Virus record (IMG/VR): IMGVR_UViG_3300031565_000130
Coordinates: 1-39,818 of that record
Direction: 5' to 3' (one strand)
Source: a virus
DNA: 39,818 bases
The position numbers were made by a program, and so were the translations under genes. Positions 31,003 through 38,506 of this stretch are shown in pieces (position 1 is the stretch's first letter; each line of letters starts with the position of its first letter). A model generated the notes under the pieces. The model was not told where the DNA came from. It saw nothing but the letters and a program-made list of their open reading frames with translations, and did not search any database.

Positions 31003-32235
31003 TTAAATGAGTTGGTTTAACAATCTCACTAAGCTACGGCCAATAGCGTATGCTAAATTAACAGGAACAGCATTTCCAATTTGTTTATACTGATTTCCTA
31101 ACGAGCCTTTAAACTCCCAAGTATCCATGAACGTTTGAATACGAGCGTATTCTCTAACTGTGAGCGGACGGTTCTCTTCGGGGTGGCATCTTTCTGTTTG
31201 TTTTTGAGCTGGAGAACATGTTAAAGTTAAACTTGGCTCATCCCAAGAAAGGCGTCTTGCCATTCCAGTTTTTCCACCACCTAAGAAGTAACTTTGTTGC
31301 ATATACTCTTTTTGTAAATCGTCAGGTAAGTTTCTCCAATACCCCCCTTGAGGAACATGAGACAATAGTTCCGCCTTTCGAGCGGGATATTTTTGCCCTT
31401 CTGACACAGGCACATCTTTATCATATAAAAAACCCTTCTTAAGACCATCTTTTAAAATCATTATTCTATAATAGGGTGATGGCCAAGAAAATGTGGCCTT
31501 ATTAACTAAATCATTACGAATTCCTATAATAATTAGACGCTCTCTTTTTTGAGGGACTTGATAGAAGATAGCCTTTAATATACGTGGCTCTATTAATGTA
31601 TATCCTAAATCAGAAAGAACTGTTTTGATTGTTTCTAGTGTTCTACCATGATCGTGAGAGGCAAGCCCCTTTACATTCTCAGCCATAAATATCTTGGGTG
31701 AACACTCCTTTAAAGCCCGCCCGAATTCAAAGAATAGTGTTCCTCGTGTATCTTCAAAGCCAAGTTTATTTCCTGCATAGGAAAAGGCTTGACATGGGAA
31801 GCCTCCTGAAAGAAGGTCAATTTTATTTTTATACTGCTTGAAATCTATTTGTGAAATATCACCTTCTACTACATTCCAATCGGGACGGTTGTGTTTTAAG
31901 GTGTGACAAGCGTAATGATCTATATCGTTTAACATTTGTGCTTTAAACCCTGCTTTTTCCAATCCAAGTGCTAATCCACCAGCACCCGCAAAAAGCTCTA
32001 AACAAGTAAATTCTTTTAGAGGTTTCGTCTGAATTTCATCATCCCATTTGCTATTCAACATCTCTTGAGCCTGCTTGAACAAAACAAGATGACTTTTATC
32101 GTAAAATCTGTTTCCTGTATCAACATCAATATTTGGAATTAAAGTCTTATTCTTCTCCCATTTGTAAATTATCGATTTACTAACTGATAAAATATCTGCT
32201 AATTGTTCAGATGAATATCTAGCATTTACTGGCAT
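31003..32235 (-). CDS. DNA cytosine-5 methyltransferase with N-terminal HTH
   Basis: A 410-aa enzyme that transfers methyl groups from S-adenosylmethionine to C5 of cytosine. Motif I is LELFAGAGGLALGLE (about 79-93), motif IV GGFPCQ with catalytic Cys148, motif VI ENV at 186-188, motif VIII QKRERL at 229-234, and motif X GNAVPVNLA near the end. The target-recognition region lies between about 245 and 360. Residues 1-60 form a MerR-like helix-turn-helix (YSSEQLADILSVSKSIIYKW), which could bind its own promoter. No restriction enzyme is next to it, so it is probably an orphan that protects phage DNA. It is coupled to the large terminase (TAATG). Confidence 0.92.
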   Translation of the reverse strand: MPVNARYSSEQLADILSVSKSIIYKWEKNKTLIPNIDVDTGNRFYDKSHLVLFKQAQEMLNSKWDDEIQTKPLKEFTCLELFAGAGGLALGLEKAGFKAQMLNDIDHYACHTLKHNRPDWNVVEGDISQIDFKQYKNKIDLLSGGFPCQAFSYAGNKLGFEDTRGTLFFEFGRALKECSPKIFMAENVKGLASHDHGRTLETIKTVLSDLGYTLIEPRILKAIFYQVPQKRERLIIIGIRNDLVNKATFSWPSPYYRIMILKDGLKKGFLYDKDVPVSEGQKYPARKAELLSHVPQGGYWRNLPDDLQKEYMQQSYFLGGGKTGMARRLSWDEPSLTLTCSPAQKQTERCHPEENRPLTVREYARIQTFMDTWEFKGSLGNQYKQIGNAVPVNLAYAIGRSLVRLLNQLI

Positions 32236-33839
32236 TAGTATACCCGCACTTCCCTAACAGAAGGCGGAATAGATCTTTCATCTTTCGGATTAGATACAAA
32301 ATGTCCGCTTTTTAGTTTTAGAAAGGCTTGTGCCATTGTATCAACTAGATCCCTCGAATCCGCATTAGGAAAACAAGAGACTGATTCTAAAAACTCGTCT
32401 GCATATGGTAATAGCGCATCATATTGCGGTTCTCTTGCGGGTAACCATATTCTACCTCCTTCAATCAAAGGAGTAATCAAACGTACCCTACTTATTTTGT
32501 CCCCATATTTATTAGGCACAAAAGGTATTGCTCTAATCCCAGCTGCTGCTAAATCTTGAATCAAAGGGTCGCCTGAGGCCTTTGCTTCAATAAGACACAT
32601 GTCTACATTTCGCCCTTTAAACCTAGGCTCTCTTTCCTTTCCTGTATCTCTATAATCGAAATATAAACGTTTAGTTATCTCTCTAAGCTCTGGATATTCT
32701 ACCCTTCCTCTCCACATAGATAACAAAATAATATTCTCTATATGATTTTCATCGTAGAACACGCCCCAAGTAGTACAAGCTGAATAAGCTGACATTTCAT
32801 TGGCGGTCAAAGCTGTATCCCAACTTTGTAACACAAAGCTAATTTGAGGAGGGGTAGAGTTCTTCCACCATCTAAACCATGACTTCTTAATTATACCGCC
32901 TTCTGATGGTGAAGGTCGTTGTTGATACTGCCCTGCATAACCATAGCTACCTAGTGTATTCTTGGCTTCTGCAATTTCTTTATTACCAATACGCTGAGGC
33001 CACAATAACTCTCCCTCTTTGGTGCGCCAATCTTCCCATATTTTACCGTTAGTAGATGGTAATACTACGGTCTTAGATTTTCTACTTAGCTCAAACTCCA
33101 TAGGGAGAATTAGTTTAACCCAGTTGTTCTCAACATCATTATTTATTATGAAACCAGAGATATCTCCTTCATGTGTTCTTTGTTGGACAACAATCATGCA
33201 ATCGTTTCTCTTGTCATTTAATCTAGTAGACCAAATCTGACTCCACCATTCTAAGCGACGATTTCTGTCTGTTTCCGATTGAGCATCTTTAATGTTATTG
33301 CCGTCATCGCATATTAAAATTGATCCGCCTTCTCCTGTGGCCGCACTCTTAGAAGAGGTAGCTATACGGTAACCCTTATAAGTATTGTCAAATCGACCCT
33401 TTGTATTCTGGTCCTTCAATAATGAATAATAAGTACTCCAGTTTTTTTGATACCACGGAGATTGAATAAGAGTACGACAATATCTTGAATCACGATTAGC
33501 TAATTGCAGCGCATAACTAGAGCATAGAAATCTTTCAGAAGGATTGCGCAACCAAACCCATGCTGGAAATGCTACTGAAATCAATGTTGATTTAGAAAAA
33601 CGAGGCGGAAGGTTTATAAGCAGTCTTTTAATTTTGCGATTAGCTACAAGTTCTAAATGCTCGCAGATAATTTGTATGTGTTTACCACCTATGAATTCTT
33701 TCGCACCTTCTATATGAGGCCACGCTTGCTTAAAAAATTCATAGAGTGAAATCTGTGCTAGTAATGTGTTTTTTTTATATTCTAGCACAGAATCAGGCGT
33801 ATCAAGTTCAATACAAGGTGATGTTGTTTTTTGACTCAT
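32235..33839 (-). CDS. terL: Terminase large subunit
   Basis: A 534-aa DNA-packaging motor with ATPase and nuclease domains. The Walker A region is LLINLPPRFSKST at 73-85, a deviant form with Ser where many relatives have Gly. The Walker B region is ILICDDG at 174-180. The RNase H-like nuclease has Asp341 in SWDTAL, Glu418 in CLIEAKASGD and an Asp in SRDLVDTMAQA near 497-500. This terminase type is common in podoviruses and in phages of alphaproteobacteria. Its stop overlaps the methyltransferase start by one base. It is on the same strand as the portal but separated from it by the plus-strand patch. Confidence 0.92.
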   Translation of the reverse strand: MSQKTTSPCIELDTPDSVLEYKKNTLLAQISLYEFFKQAWPHIEGAKEFIGGKHIQIICEHLELVANRKIKRLLINLPPRFSKSTLISVAFPAWVWLRNPSERFLCSSYALQLANRDSRYCRTLIQSPWYQKNWSTYYSLLKDQNTKGRFDNTYKGYRIATSSKSAATGEGGSILICDDGNNIKDAQSETDRNRRLEWWSQIWSTRLNDKRNDCMIVVQQRTHEGDISGFIINNDVENNWVKLILPMEFELSRKSKTVVLPSTNGKIWEDWRTKEGELLWPQRIGNKEIAEAKNTLGSYGYAGQYQQRPSPSEGGIIKKSWFRWWKNSTPPQISFVLQSWDTALTANEMSAYSACTTWGVFYDENHIENIILLSMWRGRVEYPELREITKRLYFDYRDTGKEREPRFKGRNVDMCLIEAKASGDPLIQDLAAAGIRAIPFVPNKYGDKISRVRLITPLIEGGRIWLPAREPQYDALLPYADEFLESVSCFPNADSRDLVDTMAQAFLKLKSGHFVSNPKDERSIPPSVREVRVY

Positions 33840-33852
33840 TCGCTAGTATATT

Positions 33853-34593
33853 TTAAAGATCAAAACGTGCAGCTATAGAGAAATGATGCCCCTTATACTT
33901 ACTATTCATCAAATCCTTCTGCTTAACTTTGTTTAGGTTTTTCCAACTATACATGAATTCAAGGTTTGTTAGAGGATTAATATTTATGCTAGTGCCTAAC
34001 ATCAACGAATAAGCTAATTTAGTTGTTGCTTTGTTGGTATGATTCTCAGTTAGCAATGGAAATACATAGTTTTGGTTGCCCATTATAGAACTCCCCGAAA
34101 AAGAATGGCTTACTTTTTCTTTTATTCTTACCGCTCCAATTCCTGTACCTGCAAAGATTTTAAACGATCTCCTTTCTATAAGATCAACAAACCCATTAAG
34201 CATTAAAGATGCACCCTCAGCCGTACGTTTAATCGACTTAGTTCCTGTAGTTATACCATTTGGCTCATTACACTCAAAGCTAGCTGATTGTTTGCTAAAA
34301 TTAAATTTCATAGCTTCGTATATTAAGTCCACTCTAGCTTTATTGTTAATATAATAACCAAAACCTAAGCCTATTACAGGAGCAAAGCTTGATTCATGGC
34401 TTAAATGAAAATTTAACTCTGGGTCAGCCATATGAATATCAGAGAGTTTACTAACTGAGCTAATCATTTTAATATAAAAGTCGCTTTTCTTTGGCTCTTC
34501 ATACGGAACAAGAGAAAAGACTTGAGCAAAAGCAGTAGAAGTGCATACAACTAATATACTAAGTAGAAGTATTAATTTGTTTTTTAACATCAC
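33853..34593 (-). CDS. Outer-membrane beta-barrel protein (opacity/surface-antigen type)
   Basis: A 246-aa protein with a clear signal peptide: MMLKNKLILLLSILVVCTST then AFA, cut before Gln24. The mature part has alternating hydrophobic strands of a small barrel (FAPVIGLGFGYYINNKARVD, FKIFAGTGIGAVRIKE, LAYSLMLGTSININPLTNLE, HHFSIAARFDL). The terminal residue is Leu rather than the usual Phe. It resembles OmpA-like and rickettsial surface-antigen barrels more than phage proteins, so it was probably captured from a host. Expressed in an infected or lysogenic cell it could change the surface. It lies 13 bases upstream of the large terminase. Confidence 0.8.
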   Translation of the reverse strand: MMLKNKLILLLSILVVCTSTAFAQVFSLVPYEEPKKSDFYIKMISSVSKLSDIHMADPELNFHLSHESSFAPVIGLGFGYYINNKARVDLIYEAMKFNFSKQSASFECNEPNGITTGTKSIKRTAEGASLMLNGFVDLIERRSFKIFAGTGIGAVRIKEKVSHSFSGSSIMGNQNYVFPLLTENHTNKATTKLAYSLMLGTSININPLTNLEFMYSWKNLNKVKQKDLMNSKYKGHHFSIAARFDL

Positions 34594-34637
34594 AATAACC
34601 TATATATATAAATATAAAGAGATATTTTAACATACTT

Positions 34638-35456
34638 TTAAGTAAAATCTACTTCTTCCCCTAAAAGTGAAATCTCCTCGGGTGTCTCATTGATTTCAGC
34701 TATAATTACCCAACTACCAAGATGCTCTTTAACAAGATGTTCATGTTCCGCCTTCTCTTTATCTAGTTGCTCTCTTTCTGTTTGTAGCTTCTGCTGTATA
34801 CTCACTTTTGCGGATAGTATTCCATTTTTTATCTGCATAAGCATTTCTTCACTTTCTTTTAGAGCTTCTTGCTCTGCCTTTAAATTAAGTTTTTCCAAGA
34901 CAAGCCTTTCTTGCTCTACTCTTAAAGTAGCTTGCTCTTGCTCTACTCTTAAAGTAGCTTGCTCTTGCTCTACTCTTAAAGTAGCTTGCTCTTGCTCTAC
35001 TCTTAAAGTAGCTTGCTCTTGCTCTGCTCTTAAAGTAGCTTGCTCTTGCTCTACTCTTAAAGTAGCTTGCTCTTGCTCTACTCTTAAAGTAGCTTGCTCT
35101 TGCTCTACTCTTAAAGTAGCTTGCTCTTGCTCTGCTCTTAAAGTAGCTTGCTCTTGCTCTGCTCTTAAAGTAGCTTGCTCTTGCTCTGCTCTTAAAGTAG
35201 CTTGCTCTTGCTCTGCCTTTAAATTAAGTTTTTCCAAGACAAGCCTTTCTTGCTCTACTCTTAAAGTAGCTTGCTCTTGTATGATTCTCTCTTGTCTCGA
35301 CTGATCTTGCGCTATTCTTTCCTTAGCAACGGCCTCCTGCTTAAGTTTAAAAACTTCATTTTTGTTTATAGCACTTTGCGTAGCTTTAATAACCTCCCTC
35401 TTTTCCATGTGAGAAAATACTTTATCTAGATGATGCGTTAAAAATAGTTTGCTCAT
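34638..35456 (-). CDS. Repeat-built coiled-coil protein, 272 aa
   Basis: A long alpha-helical protein. After an N-terminal part (SKLFLTHHLDKVFSHMEKRE) it contains the block EQERLVLEKLNLKAEQE twice, with eleven 9-residue units EQATLR(A/V)EQ between the two. The C-terminus continues as coiled coil and ends in an acidic, hydrophobic tail (VIIAEINETPEEISLLGEEV). No signal or membrane segment is present. Charged helices of this kind form rigid rods. It is upstream of the barrel gene on the same strand with a 44-base gap, and the pair may form a small transcription unit outside the virion genes. Confidence 0.65.
   Translation of the reverse strand: MSKLFLTHHLDKVFSHMEKREVIKATQSAINKNEVFKLKQEAVAKERIAQDQSRQERIIQEQATLRVEQERLVLEKLNLKAEQEQATLRAEQEQATLRAEQEQATLRAEQEQATLRVEQEQATLRVEQEQATLRVEQEQATLRAEQEQATLRVEQEQATLRVEQEQATLRVEQEQATLRVEQERLVLEKLNLKAEQEALKESEEMLMQIKNGILSAKVSIQQKLQTEREQLDKEKAEHEHLVKEHLGSWVIIAEINETPEEISLLGEEVDFT
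34911..35207 (-). repeat. Eleven 27-bp tandem repeats in the coiled-coil gene
   Basis: Eleven units of 27 bases (nine codons) with almost no change other than a Val/Ala switch (TAC or TGC on the plus strand). The DNA near-identity shows recent expansion; copy number can change without frameshift. The array is bordered by two copies of the longer block that encodes ERLVLEKLNLKAEQ. Confidence 0.92.
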
Positions 35457-35575
35457 TTGAAACCCCGTCTGATTTAATTGTTCATTAATTTTACCATAGT
35501 TTTTTTATATATAACAAATTTTATTCAATGGAACTTTGAGTTGAAGAATATACATGCTAGGTTTTAAGCATCGGT

Positions 35576-35682
35576 GTTTATCGCATCGTTAACAAGTTCT
35601 AGTTATGCTAGGGGTCTTCTATTATAAGTACCTCAGGTATGAAATATAGTTGATGTTGGTTAACGACACGATAAACCCCTAG
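35576..35682. repeat. Large imperfect inverted repeat with overlapping second repeat
   Basis: GTTTATCGCATCGTTAAC (35576-35593) pairs with GTTAACGACACGATAAAC (35659-35676) at 16 of 18 positions. CTAGGGG (35608-35614) pairs with CCCCTAG (35676-35682), whose right arm lies just outside the first. The interleaved arrangement allows a pseudoknot or alternative foldings. It lies in the 236-base gap before the 69-aa gene and directly before four 15-bp direct repeats. An origin, operator or RNA element is possible. The rest of the gap (35457-35575) shows only an AT-rich stretch and a small ATGCT/AGCAT hairpin at 35554-35571. Confidence 0.65.
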
Positions 35683-35686
35683 TACC

Positions 35687-35746
35687 AACTCAATGAACGA
35701 TAACTCAATGAACGATAACTCAATGAACGATAACTCAATGAACGAC
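35687..35746 (+). repeat. Four 15-bp direct repeats (AACTCAATGAACGAT)
   Basis: Four head-to-tail copies; only the last differs, in its final base. Each contains an ATG in the frame of the 69-aa gene, giving MNDNS three times and then MNDW. The layout next to an inverted repeat is iteron-like, but repeated start codons within a coding frame are an equally good description. Confidence 0.85.
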
Positions 35747-35902
35747 TGGATTCAGAGCACAGACAAAGCATTAGTGACAATTAGTCGTAACTTTTTGATA
35801 GATGCTCTCAAATATATAGAATTGAATAGATATACTGACCAATTCATATCCCATAACTTAAAAGAAAGGTGGGATATAAAAGCAATTAAAGACTGGCTTT
35901 AA
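35693..35902 (+). CDS. Hypothetical protein with repeated start, 69 aa
   Basis: The reading frame begins with three MNDNS units encoded by the 15-bp repeats, then MNDWIQSTDKALVTISRNFL and a mainly helical rest. Any of four ATGs could serve as start, and none has a good ribosome-binding site; the fourth (35738) gives a 54-residue protein that lacks the repeats. The family is not recognised. It lies before the toxin-antitoxin operon in the same direction, 133 bases away. The coding status is moderately likely. Confidence 0.45.
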   Translation: MNDNSMNDNSMNDNSMNDWIQSTDKALVTISRNFLIDALKYIELNRYTDQFISHNLKERWDIKAIKDWL

Positions 35903-35997
35903 ATAGGGGCAGGGGATAATTAAGCCGATGTGCAAATTCACATATCGCTATTTTTGCTCATTATTAGAATATCAATAGTATTTTTAGTTATCAGTGG

Positions 35998-36003
35998 TAT
36001 AAT
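35998..36003 (+). promoter_or_regulatory. Extended -10 promoter of the toxin-antitoxin pair
   Basis: TATAAT preceded by TGG, an extended -10 motif. No good -35 is visible. It lies 33 bases before the antitoxin ATG, where autoregulated promoters of such pairs usually are. Confidence 0.6.
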
Positions 36004-36035
36004 ACAACCTTATACAACTAATAAACAGGTGTGTC

Positions 36036-36251
36036 ATGGGTGCTAGCGTTAAGATATCAGACTATATAGTAGAAGAAGCTAAAACAGTTTCAAAGGCATT
36101 AAATCGTTCAGTGGCTGGACAGATAGAGTATTGGGCTAAGTTAGGTAAGTTATCAGAAGAGAACCCTGATTTAAACCATGTGTTCATTAAGGATATATTA
36201 TTAGCAAAAGAAGAAGTGGCTAACGACAAACTAGAAGACTTTGTCGCATGA
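36036..36251 (+). CDS. ParD-like antitoxin
   Basis: A 71-aa protein of the ParD-like antitoxin family. The N-terminal ribbon-helix-helix reads GASVKISDYIVEEAKTVSKA followed by LNRSVAGQIEYWAKLGKL; 'S-AGQIE-WA--G---EENPDL' is the family signature. The C-terminal tail (DILLAKEEVANDKLEDFV) would wrap the toxin. It binds and neutralises the toxin and represses the shared promoter in known cases. The toxin start overlaps its stop by four bases (ATGA), the usual coupling that keeps antitoxin in excess. Confidence 0.9.
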   Translation: MGASVKISDYIVEEAKTVSKALNRSVAGQIEYWAKLGKLSEENPDLNHVFIKDILLAKEEVANDKLEDFVA

Positions 36252-36511
36252 AAGTAGTACAAACGCCTACTTTTAAAAGAAAATACAAAAAGTTGAATTC
36301 TACCCAACGACAAATTGTACGTGAAGCAATTAGCAAAATATCACTTAAGCCAACAATTGGTATTTTAAAGACAGGTGATTTATCTGGCGTACGTGTATAC
36401 AAATTCAAAATGCTGAATCAAGAAATCTTATTAGCCTATGACGTATCGAATAAATTGATATTGTTAGCATTGGGTGGTCATGAAAATTTTTACCGTGATT
36501 TAAAAAGATAA
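36248..36511 (+). CDS. RelE/ParE-family toxin
   Basis: An 87-aa toxin of the RelE/ParE fold: TPTFKRKYKKLNSTQRQIVR at the start, LKTGDLSGVRVYKFKMLNQE in the middle, and the characteristic end LLALGGHENFYRDLKR. Family members with this 'LA-G-HENFYRDL' end are mostly mRNA interferases acting at the ribosome. In a phage or prophage the pair may stabilise the element or exclude other phages. It is coupled to the ParD-like antitoxin and is the last plus-strand gene before the minus-strand small-gene region. Confidence 0.9.
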   Translation: MKVVQTPTFKRKYKKLNSTQRQIVREAISKISLKPTIGILKTGDLSGVRVYKFKMLNQEILLAYDVSNKLILLALGGHENFYRDLKR

Positions 36512-36578
36512 TCTTTGATATATCCAAGTTTAAATTTTAGAACTTGACCAACGCAAAATAGTGAGATAGTTTTACTTC

Positions 36579-36648
36579 AGAGACCGCAAAAAATATTAAT
36601 CTTAGTTTCTAATATTTATATTTTACCTTTCCCAAAAGTGCGGTCTCT
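36579..36648. repeat. Nested inverted repeat behind the toxin gene
   Basis: AGAGACCGCA (36579-36588) and its exact complement TGCGGTCTCT (36639-36648) enclose a second pair, AAATATTA with TAATATTT. The element lies between two convergent genes. No U-tract follows on either strand. It could be a bidirectional terminator, a miniature palindromic insertion or a structured RNA. The other gene-free bases (36512-36578, 36649-36775) hold nothing clear. Confidence 0.65.
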
Positions 36649-36775
36649 AAATCCCCAAAAAATTAAAAACTAAGAAAAACCCTTAAGAGAATTCCGTGCA
36701 AAAAAAGTTACATAACCTACATTATGGAAATTGTTGCTAATTTACAACGTATTTTATCGGGAGTTATTAAGAAGA

Positions 36776-36913
36776 TTAACTATTATTAATATCATCATTT
36801 CTACGGAATGTAAGTTCATCTATATTTCTTTTTTTTCCATTTTTATCAGTCCAGTATAGGTTGTCCCATACAAAAAACATTTTCTTAGCGGCTTCATCGT
36901 CCTCTTCACTCAT
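36776..36913 (-). CDS. Small acidic protein, 45 aa
   Basis: A 45-residue reading frame that starts MSEEDDEAAKKMFFVWDNLY and continues with WTDKNGKKRNIDELTFRR. Its ATG touches the TAG of the 141-aa gene, and GAGG lies six bases before it. The same junction sequence (GAATAGATGAGTGAAGA) opens the 54-aa gene at 37760, so the start region is shared by two genes of the cluster. It is the last gene of the minus-strand small-gene series. Function unknown. Confidence 0.6.
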   Translation of the reverse strand: MSEEDDEAAKKMFFVWDNLYWTDKNGKKRNIDELTFRRNDDINNS

Positions 36914-37339
36914 CTATTCCTCTTTATTACTACTGATATATTCATTAATAACTTTTAATTTACCCTTGAGATTAGGATATTGGAAGGAGTATCCAAAATC
37001 ATCTTCAGTAAGCACTTTCTTCCTAATCTCAATAACTTTATCAACCATTTCATTATGTTCTTTAAAATCTTCCATAAACTTAACAATGTTCAGTTGATAA
37101 GTTAAATCTAAATCCTCAATATATTCTGGATATAGCTCCTCTTCTTCATAAAGAAAATCATATTCATGAGCAATCATCTCTATTGTTAAGTCATGATTAT
37201 GTCCAATATGCCTATCTATAAAACCGATAATCTTTAAAATATTTATTTCTTGTATATATCGTCCACTTTTAACATCGATTTCACTTGATTTCATTTTACA
37301 CTTTTTACAAAGCACTACATAATTATCGATAAATCCCAT
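36914..37339 (-). CDS. Hypothetical protein with CxxC, 141 aa
   Basis: An acidic protein, not recognised. It has VLCKKCKMKSSEID near residues 8-21 with a single Cys-x2-Cys pair, then hydrophobic and acidic helices (INILKIIGFIDRHIGH, YDFLYEEEELYPEYIEDLDL). The ATG has GAGAGG five bases upstream and lies inside the last codons of the truncated 94-aa gene, in another frame. A single CxxC is too little to claim metal binding. It belongs to the operon of small, probably early, genes. Confidence 0.55.
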   Translation of the reverse strand: MGFIDNYVVLCKKCKMKSSEIDVKSGRYIQEINILKIIGFIDRHIGHNHDLTIEMIAHEYDFLYEEEELYPEYIEDLDLTYQLNIVKFMEDFKEHNEMVDKVIEIRKKVLTEDDFGYSFQYPNLKGKLKVINEYISSNKEE

Positions 37340-37599
37340 CTATTCCTCTCTTTATCCTCGTCATAATCCACAGCTAGCAAGTCGTTATATTCCTTGGCCA
37401 TTTCCTCTATATTCTCACTATGAACTCCATTCTTAAGCCAAGCACCTAGCAGATGAGCTATAGAATCTCTTTCATGTAGATTCCCACGCATCTTCAGTGC
37501 ACGCAAATCTATGGGCTTATCCTCTTCGAACTGTAAATTTGCCAGCTCCACACGTGCTCTTAATTCTTCGGTCGTTAGTGTTCCTGATGTTTTACTCAT
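37315..37599 (-). CDS. Truncated 'LAVDYD' family protein, 94 aa
   Basis: The first 82 residues (MSKTSGTLTTEELRARVELA onward to LLAVDYDED) are almost identical to the 167-aa protein at 38833-39336. It then ends in an unrelated tail (KERNRWDLSIIM), read through the ribosome-binding site and start of the next gene. It is therefore a duplicate cut off at its 3' end. The ribosome-binding site AAGGAG and the start are intact, so a short protein may still be made. Function unknown. Confidence 0.6.
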   Translation of the reverse strand: MSKTSGTLTTEELRARVELANLQFEEDKPIDLRALKMRGNLHERDSIAHLLGAWLKNGVHSENIEEMAKEYNDLLAVDYDEDKERNRWDLSIIM

Positions 37600-37620
37600 G
37601 ATTTTTCTCCTTGTTGTTTT
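37352..37620 (-). repeat. 269-bp direct repeat, copy 1
   Basis: This segment matches 39089-39357 over its whole length with three single-base differences (one of them in the codon that gives Ala or Val). It covers the ribosome-binding site, the start and the first 82 codons of the 94-aa gene. Confidence 0.93.
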
Positions 37621-37760
37621 TTCTGATCTAAAAGTCTTCTATACACCTCATCAGCATCTCTATATAACTTGCATTTTCGGTATATTGGAAGATTTTTCTG
37701 CAATAGAGTCCAAAAGTTTTTATCGCTCTCACTAAGTCTATTAAATTGGTCTTCACTCAT
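37596..37760 (-). CDS. Small protein, 54 aa
   Basis: A reading frame that starts MSEDQFNRLSESDKNFWTLL and ends in the ATGA overlap with the 94-aa gene. GGAG lies eight bases before the ATG. The product is basic and helical (PIYRKCKLYRDADEVYRRLL). It fills the gap between the hexamer-repeat gene and the 94-aa gene exactly and shares its start junction with the 45-aa gene at 36913. Not recognised. Confidence 0.6.
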   Translation of the reverse strand: MSEDQFNRLSESDKNFWTLLQKNLPIYRKCKLYRDADEVYRRLLDQKKQQGEKS

Positions 37761-37788
37761 CTATTCTTCTCCATTTCTATGTAAAAAA

Positions 37789-38156
<368 letters not shown>

Positions 38157-38169
<13 letters not shown>

Positions 38170-38465
38170 ACAGGGACTCCTTTTATACTTTGCATAGCTT
38201 CATGAGATACTTTTAATATCTCGATCACGCCACTTAATAATACTTGAGATACTTCTTGCGGGAATTTGCATTCAGCTGGATTAGTTGTGCCCTCTTCTGC
38301 TAATTGCGAAAGAGACGCCGCCCCCTTCCAATACCAGATACGGCGAGCATTGCTTAACTCAACTTCCGTACCCTCTTTTTTTATAAGAGTACCAGCAAAA
38401 ACCCCCGCTGAATAGGTACGTACTATTACGTATTGGTTGATTAACACAGAATTGATTGACGTCAT
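38157..38465 (-). CDS. DUF6948-like phage protein, 102 aa
   Basis: A 102-aa protein with the strong pattern YVIVRTYSAGVFAGTLIKKE, then ARRIWYWKGAASLSQLAEEG and NPAECKFPQEV, then IEILKVSHEAMQSIKGVPVW. I know this from many phages as a small protein of unknown function (DUF6948-like). An AAAGGAG ribosome-binding site lies seven bases upstream. The start of the Gly-X gene overlaps its last codons. The family gives phage context but no biochemical role. Confidence 0.75.
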
Positions 38466-38506
38466 AATTTTTCTCCTTTGATTGTTGTTATTATAATATA
38501 CACAAA

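Noticed and set aside
31003-32235. Restriction-modification system
   Set aside because: Only the methyltransferase is present; neither neighbour (large terminase, HTH protein) looks like a restriction enzyme.
36724-36789. A 21-codon plus-strand frame behind the toxin-antitoxin pair
   Set aside because: Too short, no ribosome-binding site, and it overlaps the end of the better supported 45-aa minus-strand gene.
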